The notes under the pieces were generated by a model that was not told the DNA's origin, ran no database searches, and saw only the letters and a program-made list of their open reading frames with translations. A stretch of DNA of 64,000 bases from the NCBI GenBank assembly GCA_035471785.1, contig DATIPQ010000017.1, forward strand, positions 1 through 64,000. The letters are read 5' to 3'. Below are positions 59,682-64,000 of this stretch, piece by piece. The DNA is from Acidobacteriota bacterium. Lineage in GTDB: Bacteria; Acidobacteriota; UBA6911; RPQK01; DATIPO01. A program made the position numbers and the translations under genes. The first letter of the stretch is position 1. Each line of letters opens with the position of its first letter.

Positions 59682-60470
59682 ATGAGTGAAACGATTCTTT
59701 ACGGCTATGACGAGGGCGTCGGCCGCATTACCCTCAACCGTCCCCAGAAGCTCAACAGTTTCGTGCGCGCCATGGCTGGGCGCCTGCAAGAGGTTTTGCG
59801 CGACGCCGCCGATCGGGCCGAAGTGCGCTGCCTGCTGCTGACCGGCGCCGGACGCGCGTTTTGCGCCGGCCAGGATCTCTCCGAGGCCGCGGCCCAAGAT
59901 GACGACTCGGCACCCGACCTGGGCCGGATCGTGGAGGAAAGCTACAATCCCATCATCCGCGCCCTGACGCGGCTGGAAAAGCCGGTTGTCTGCGCCGTCA
60001 ACGGAGTGGCGGCCGGGGCCGGCGCCAACCTGGCGCTGGCCTGCGATATCGTGCTGGCTTCGGACAAGTCCAAGTTCATTCAGAGCTTCTGCAACATCGG
60101 GCTCATCCCGGACAGCGGAGGCACCTACCATTTGCCGCGCCTGGTGGGCATGGCGCGGGCCAAGGCCATGATGCTCTTAGGCGAAACCATCAGCGCCGAG
60201 GAGGCCTTGGAGTGGGGAATGATTTCCAGCGTGGTGGAACACGATGAGCTGAAAGAGAAGTCGCTGCAACTGGCCCGCCACCTGGCCAAGCAGCCTACCC
60301 GCGGACTGGGTCTGATCAAGCGCGCCCTTAACAGTTCCTTGGGCAACTCCCTGGAGGAGCAATTGGAGCTGGAAAAAGACCTGCAGTCCAAGGCCGGGTT
60401 CACGCGAGATTACCGTGAGGGCGTGCGCGCCTTCATGGAAAAGCGTCCGCCCAAGTTCACCGGCGAGTAA
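59682..60470 (+). CDS. paaG: 1,2-epoxyphenylacetyl-CoA isomerase
   Basis: A 262-residue crotonase-fold enzyme that opens the epoxide to oxepin-CoA and later isomerises the double bond. RAFCAGQDLSE, the oxyanion-hole GVAAGAGANLALACDIVLAS, and FCNIGLIPDSGGTYHLPRLVG with the catalytic Asp are typical PaaG. It follows paaD by 25 bp. PaaF could be confused with it, but the IPDSGGTYHLPR stretch favours PaaG. Confidence 0.92.
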   Translation: MSETILYGYDEGVGRITLNRPQKLNSFVRAMAGRLQEVLRDAADRAEVRCLLLTGAGRAFCAGQDLSEAAAQDDDSAPDLGRIVEESYNPIIRALTRLEKPVVCAVNGVAAGAGANLALACDIVLASDKSKFIQSFCNIGLIPDSGGTYHLPRLVGMARAKAMMLLGETISAEEALEWGMISSVVEHDELKEKSLQLARHLAKQPTRGLGLIKRALNSSLGNSLEEQLELEKDLQSKAGFTRDYREGVRAFMEKRPPKFTGE

Positions 60471-60482
60471 AGAGGATACTGC

Positions 60483-61694
60483 ATGAGCCAAGAGCAAGCA
60501 CATACCCAGGCCGCAGGCCACCAGTCCGCCACCGTGATTGGCGTGGTGGGGGCCGGCACCATGGGACGCGGCATTGCCCAGGTGGCCGCCACCGCCGGTC
60601 ACCAGGTGCTGCTCTACGACTCCGACCAGGAAGTGCTGAGCCAGTCGCGACGGTTCTTGGAGAAGATTCATGGCCGGCTGGTCGAGAAGGGGCGCCTCAG
60701 CCGTCAAGAGGCGGACGCGGTGCTGGACCGCATCAGCGACGTCGAGGACTTCTCCCGGTTGGCCCCCTCGGGCGTGGTCGTCGAGGCGGTGGTCGAGAAC
60801 CTCGACGTCAAGCGCGGCGTCTTCGCTCAATTGGAGGAGATCCTCGACGAGAAAGCGCTGCTGGCCACCAACACCTCATCCCTTTCCGTGACTTCGGTGG
60901 CTTCGGCCTGCAAGCGTCCTCAGCAGGTCTTGGGGGCCCACTTCTTCAATCCTGCGCCCTTGATGGATCTGGTCGAGGTGGTGCCGGGAATCGCCACCGG
61001 CAGCAGCGCCGTCAAGTGCTGCCGCGGACTCATCGACTCCTGGGGCAAGACCACCGTCCTGGCCAAGGACACCCCGGGATTCATCGTCAACCGGGTGGCC
61101 CGCCCCTTCTACGGCGAGGCGCTGCGGATTCTGGACGAGGGCATCGCTGACGTCCCCACCATCGATTGGGCCATGGAAGAACTGGGGGGCTTCCGCATGG
61201 GCCCCTTCAAGCTGATGGACCTGATCGGCAACGACGTCAACCTCAAGGTCACCGAGACGGTTTTCCAAGCCTTCTTTTACGACCCCCGCTTCAAGCCCTC
61301 CTTCACCCAGAAGCGCATGGTTGAGGCGGGGCGCTTGGGACGCAAGACGGGGCGCGGCTACTACGACTATTCTGAGGGAGCCGAGAGGCCCGAGCCGAAC
61401 AAAAACCTCGATTTGGGCCAGCGTATCCTGGATCGCGTCCTGGCCATGCTCATCAACGAGGCGGCCGACGCCGTCTTCATGCAGGTGGCCAGCGCCGAGG
61501 ACGTCGACCTGGCCATGACCAAAGGCGTAAATTACCCCCGCGGACTTCTGGAGTGGGCCGACGAGATCGGTCCTCAGGTGGTCCTGGGCCGCCTTCAGGA
61601 ACTGCAGGCCGAGTATGGAGAGGACCGCTACCGCCCCAATCCACTGCTGCGCCGCGTGGTGCGCCAGGGCCGGCGCTTTCGCGACACTTTTTAG
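60483..61694 (+). CDS. paaH: 3-hydroxyadipyl-CoA dehydrogenase
   Basis: A 403-residue NAD-dependent beta-hydroxyacyl-CoA dehydrogenase. IGVVGAGTMGRGIAQVAA is the Rossmann loop, GAHFFNPAPLMDLVEVVPG holds the catalytic His, and DTPGFIVNRVARPFYGEA begins the first C-terminal 3HCDH domain; a second follows (LAMLINEAADAVFMQVA). It oxidises 3-hydroxyadipyl-CoA to 3-oxoadipyl-CoA for the thiolase. It starts 12 bp after paaG. Confidence 0.92.
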   Translation: MSQEQAHTQAAGHQSATVIGVVGAGTMGRGIAQVAATAGHQVLLYDSDQEVLSQSRRFLEKIHGRLVEKGRLSRQEADAVLDRISDVEDFSRLAPSGVVVEAVVENLDVKRGVFAQLEEILDEKALLATNTSSLSVTSVASACKRPQQVLGAHFFNPAPLMDLVEVVPGIATGSSAVKCCRGLIDSWGKTTVLAKDTPGFIVNRVARPFYGEALRILDEGIADVPTIDWAMEELGGFRMGPFKLMDLIGNDVNLKVTETVFQAFFYDPRFKPSFTQKRMVEAGRLGRKTGRGYYDYSEGAERPEPNKNLDLGQRILDRVLAMLINEAADAVFMQVASAEDVDLAMTKGVNYPRGLLEWADEIGPQVVLGRLQELQAEYGEDRYRPNPLLRRVVRQGRRFRDTF

Positions 61695-61727
61695 GCGGGG
61701 CCGACATCGACCTTTGCAGGAACTGAC

Positions 61728-62933
61728 ATGCACGAAGCTTTCATCGTAGACGCCGTACGCACGCCGGTCGGGAAGATCGGCGGCTCTCTTTCACCCGTCC
61801 GGGCCGACGACCTGGCGGCCCTGGTCATCGCTGAGATCCTGCGCCGCAGCCCCTCGCTGGACGGTGCCGCCGTAGAGGACGTGATCCTGGGCTGCGCCAA
61901 CCAGGCCGGCGAAGACAACCGCAACGTGGCCCGCATGGCGCTGCTGCTGGCCGGACTGCCGCAGAGCGTCCCCGGAGAAACGGTCAACCGCTTGTGCGCC
62001 TCGGGGCTGAGCGCCGCCGTCAATGCCGCCCGAGCCATCCAGGTGGGGGAGGGCGATGTCTTCATCGCGGGAGGCGTCGAGCAGATGACGCGGGCTCCTT
62101 ACGTGCTTTCGAAGCCCTCCTACGCCTTCGGACGCGACGCTCAGCTTTTCGACACCAGCCTGGGATGGCGTTTCGTCAATCCACAGATGAAGCGCCTCTA
62201 CGGATGCGACGCCATGGGTGAAACGGCCGAGAACGTGGCCGAGAAGTATGGCATTTCGCGTGAGGACCAGGACCGCTTCGCCCTGCGGTCTCAACAGAAG
62301 GCCGCCCAGGCGCGCCAAAAGGGCCGCTTCAAGCGCGAGATCGTGGCCGTGGAGATTCCTCAGCGCAAGGCCGATCCCGTTCTCTTTGAAGAGGACGAAT
62401 TCATTCGTCCTGACACTTCTTTGGAGGTCCTTTCCAAGCTGGCCACCGTCTTTCGCGAAAACGGCACGGTGACGGCGGGCAACGCCTCCGGACTCAACGA
62501 CGGCGCCTGCGCCATCCTGCTGGCCAGCGGGCAGGGAGCCGAGCGTTACGGGCTGACTCCCCGCGCCCGCCTGCTGAGCGCCGCCGCTGTAGGAGTGGAG
62601 CCGCGCTTGATGGGCATGGGACCGGTGGACGCGACTCGCAAGGTGCTGCAGCGGGCGGGACTCACCCTTGACCAGCTCGACGTCATCGAACTCAACGAGG
62701 CCTTCGCGGCTCAGTCGCTGGCCTGTTTGCGGGAACTCGGAGTGGAGGATGACGATCCCCGTGTCAATCCCAACGGCGGCGCCATTGCCCTGGGCCATCC
62801 CCTGGGAATGTCAGGCGCCCGCCTCCTCACCACCGCCCTCAATGAGCTGGAAGTGCGGGAGAAACGCTATGCCCTCTGCACCCTTTGCGTAGGAGTGGGC
62901 CAAGGCATGGCGGCCCTCATTGAACGGGTTTAG
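61728..62933 (+). CDS. paaJ: 3-oxoadipyl-CoA thiolase
   Basis: A 401-residue thiolase. Catalytic Cys90 lies in [10 protein letters not shown], His in [15 protein letters not shown] and the second Cys in [25 protein letters not shown] is the lid segment typical of beta-ketoadipyl-CoA thiolases (PaaJ/PcaF), which release succinyl-CoA and acetyl-CoA. It closes the operon and is followed by REP-like repeats. Confidence 0.92.
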   Translation: MHEAFIVDAVRTPVGKIGGSLSPVRADDLAALVIAEILRRSPSLDGAAVEDVILGCANQAGEDNRNVARMALLLAGLPQSVPGETVNRLCASGLSAAVNAARAIQVGEGDVFIAGGVEQMTRAPYVLSKPSYAFGRDAQLFDTSLGWRFVNPQMKRLYGCDAMGETAENVAEKYGISREDQDRFALRSQQKAAQARQKGRFKREIVAVEIPQRKADPVLFEEDEFIRPDTSLEVLSKLATVFRENGTVTAGNASGLNDGACAILLASGQGAERYGLTPRARLLSAAAVGVEPRLMGMGPVDATRKVLQRAGLTLDQLDVIELNEAFAAQSLACLRELGVEDDDPRVNPNGGAIALGHPLGMSGARLLTTALNELEVREKRYALCTLCVGVGQGMAALIERV

Positions 62934-62994
62934 TGGACTGGTAGGAGGTTTTTGGCGGGGATTTGACTGGTCTGGGTCATGCTGCCCCGGTTGG

Positions 62995-63165
62995 CCACTG
63001 CCTGCATCGCCGCAAGGATGCGCCTCCCACCAGGCGTGTGGCCGACCAGTTATCTTGGGGCAGGTTGCTTTCTGGAAGGGCGCCAGGCTCCTTCCACTCA
63101 ACTTCTGAAGCTGGCTGGTCCCCGGCGGGTGGGAGGCGCATCCTTGCGGCGATGGAGGTGACGGC
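62995..63165. repeat. REP-like repeat, family A, compact inverted pair
   Basis: Cores at 63005-63024 (plus) and 63135-63154 (minus) face each other over 110 bp, the shortest pairing in the window. It sits between the converging paaJ and histidine-kinase genes, the usual place for REP/BIME elements. The 62934-63214 gap holds nothing else. Confidence 0.85.
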
Positions 63166-63214
63166 CAAGCGGGGCAGCACAGCACAGGCAAGTCGCCATG
63201 GTGAAAAAATCGTC

Positions 63215-64000
<786 letters not shown>

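Overview
The window is GC-rich bacterial chromosome, most likely from an uncultured soil- or sediment-type Acidobacteriota. The reasons are an Oar-like TonB-dependent receptor with an N-terminal carboxypeptidase-regulatory-like domain, two secreted FG-GAP/ASPIC-UnbV (CRTAC1-like) proteins paired with TPR proteins, and a sulfatase-fold/TPR fusion. The taxonomic call is inference. No rRNA, tRNA, CRISPR array or intact insertion sequence was seen. A truncated REP-associated transposase sits at the left edge and a truncated histidine kinase at the right edge.

Layout. 1-780: RAYT remnant and REP-like repeats. 781-9042: GH4 glycosidase, PfkB kinase, TPR protein, exported creatininase-like protein, CRTAC1-like protein, APC permease. 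9246-22113: sugar-responsive block of TonB receptor, LacI regulator and a myo-inositol operon (iolB, iolD, iolC, iolA/mmsA, iolE-like, Cgl0159-like aldolase, nagB) with ATGA overlaps. A shared CTAAGCGCTTCG motif lies before the receptor and inside the iol promoter, so the LacI protein probably controls both. 22811-24414: CBS protein and aminotransferase. 24648-27387: ECF sigma, anti-sigma and two secreted proteins sharing a C-terminal domain. 27865-30516: Pro/Arg-rich secreted protein, small secreted protein, ComF. 30568-35455: sulfatase-like/TPR protein divergent from a TPR plus CRTAC1 pair. 35807-42161: AsmA-like, MobA, PA0069-type radical SAM, RtcB, DHFR-like, LipB. 42660-44675: ArsM with a radical SAM partner. 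44828-48533: MalQ and a GH13 enzyme. 48521-54043: ApbE, b-type membrane cytochrome, FMN-binding protein and porin, divergent from two ZIP metal transporters behind a perfect Fur-box palindrome. 54129-56966: HAD phosphatase, repeat protein, SLC13-like permease. 57101-62933: phenylacetate operon paaABCD-G-H-J. 63215-64000: histidine kinase fragment.

The spaces between genes are rich in small repeats: a REP-like family (nine cores plus a 127-bp tandem array), a pair of about 258-bp MITE-like elements, three copies of a 97-bp element and one 117-bp element. The last three types mostly begin and end at CTAG or TA, the target preference known for IS630-type transposition. Seven genes have a -10-like hexamer ending 8-9 nt before the start codon, which suggests common leaderless transcription.

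The strongest candidates for new biology are the Fur-box-linked flavinylated electron-transfer/ZIP locus, the ArsM/radical SAM pair, and the sigma/anti-sigma island with its paired secreted proteins.
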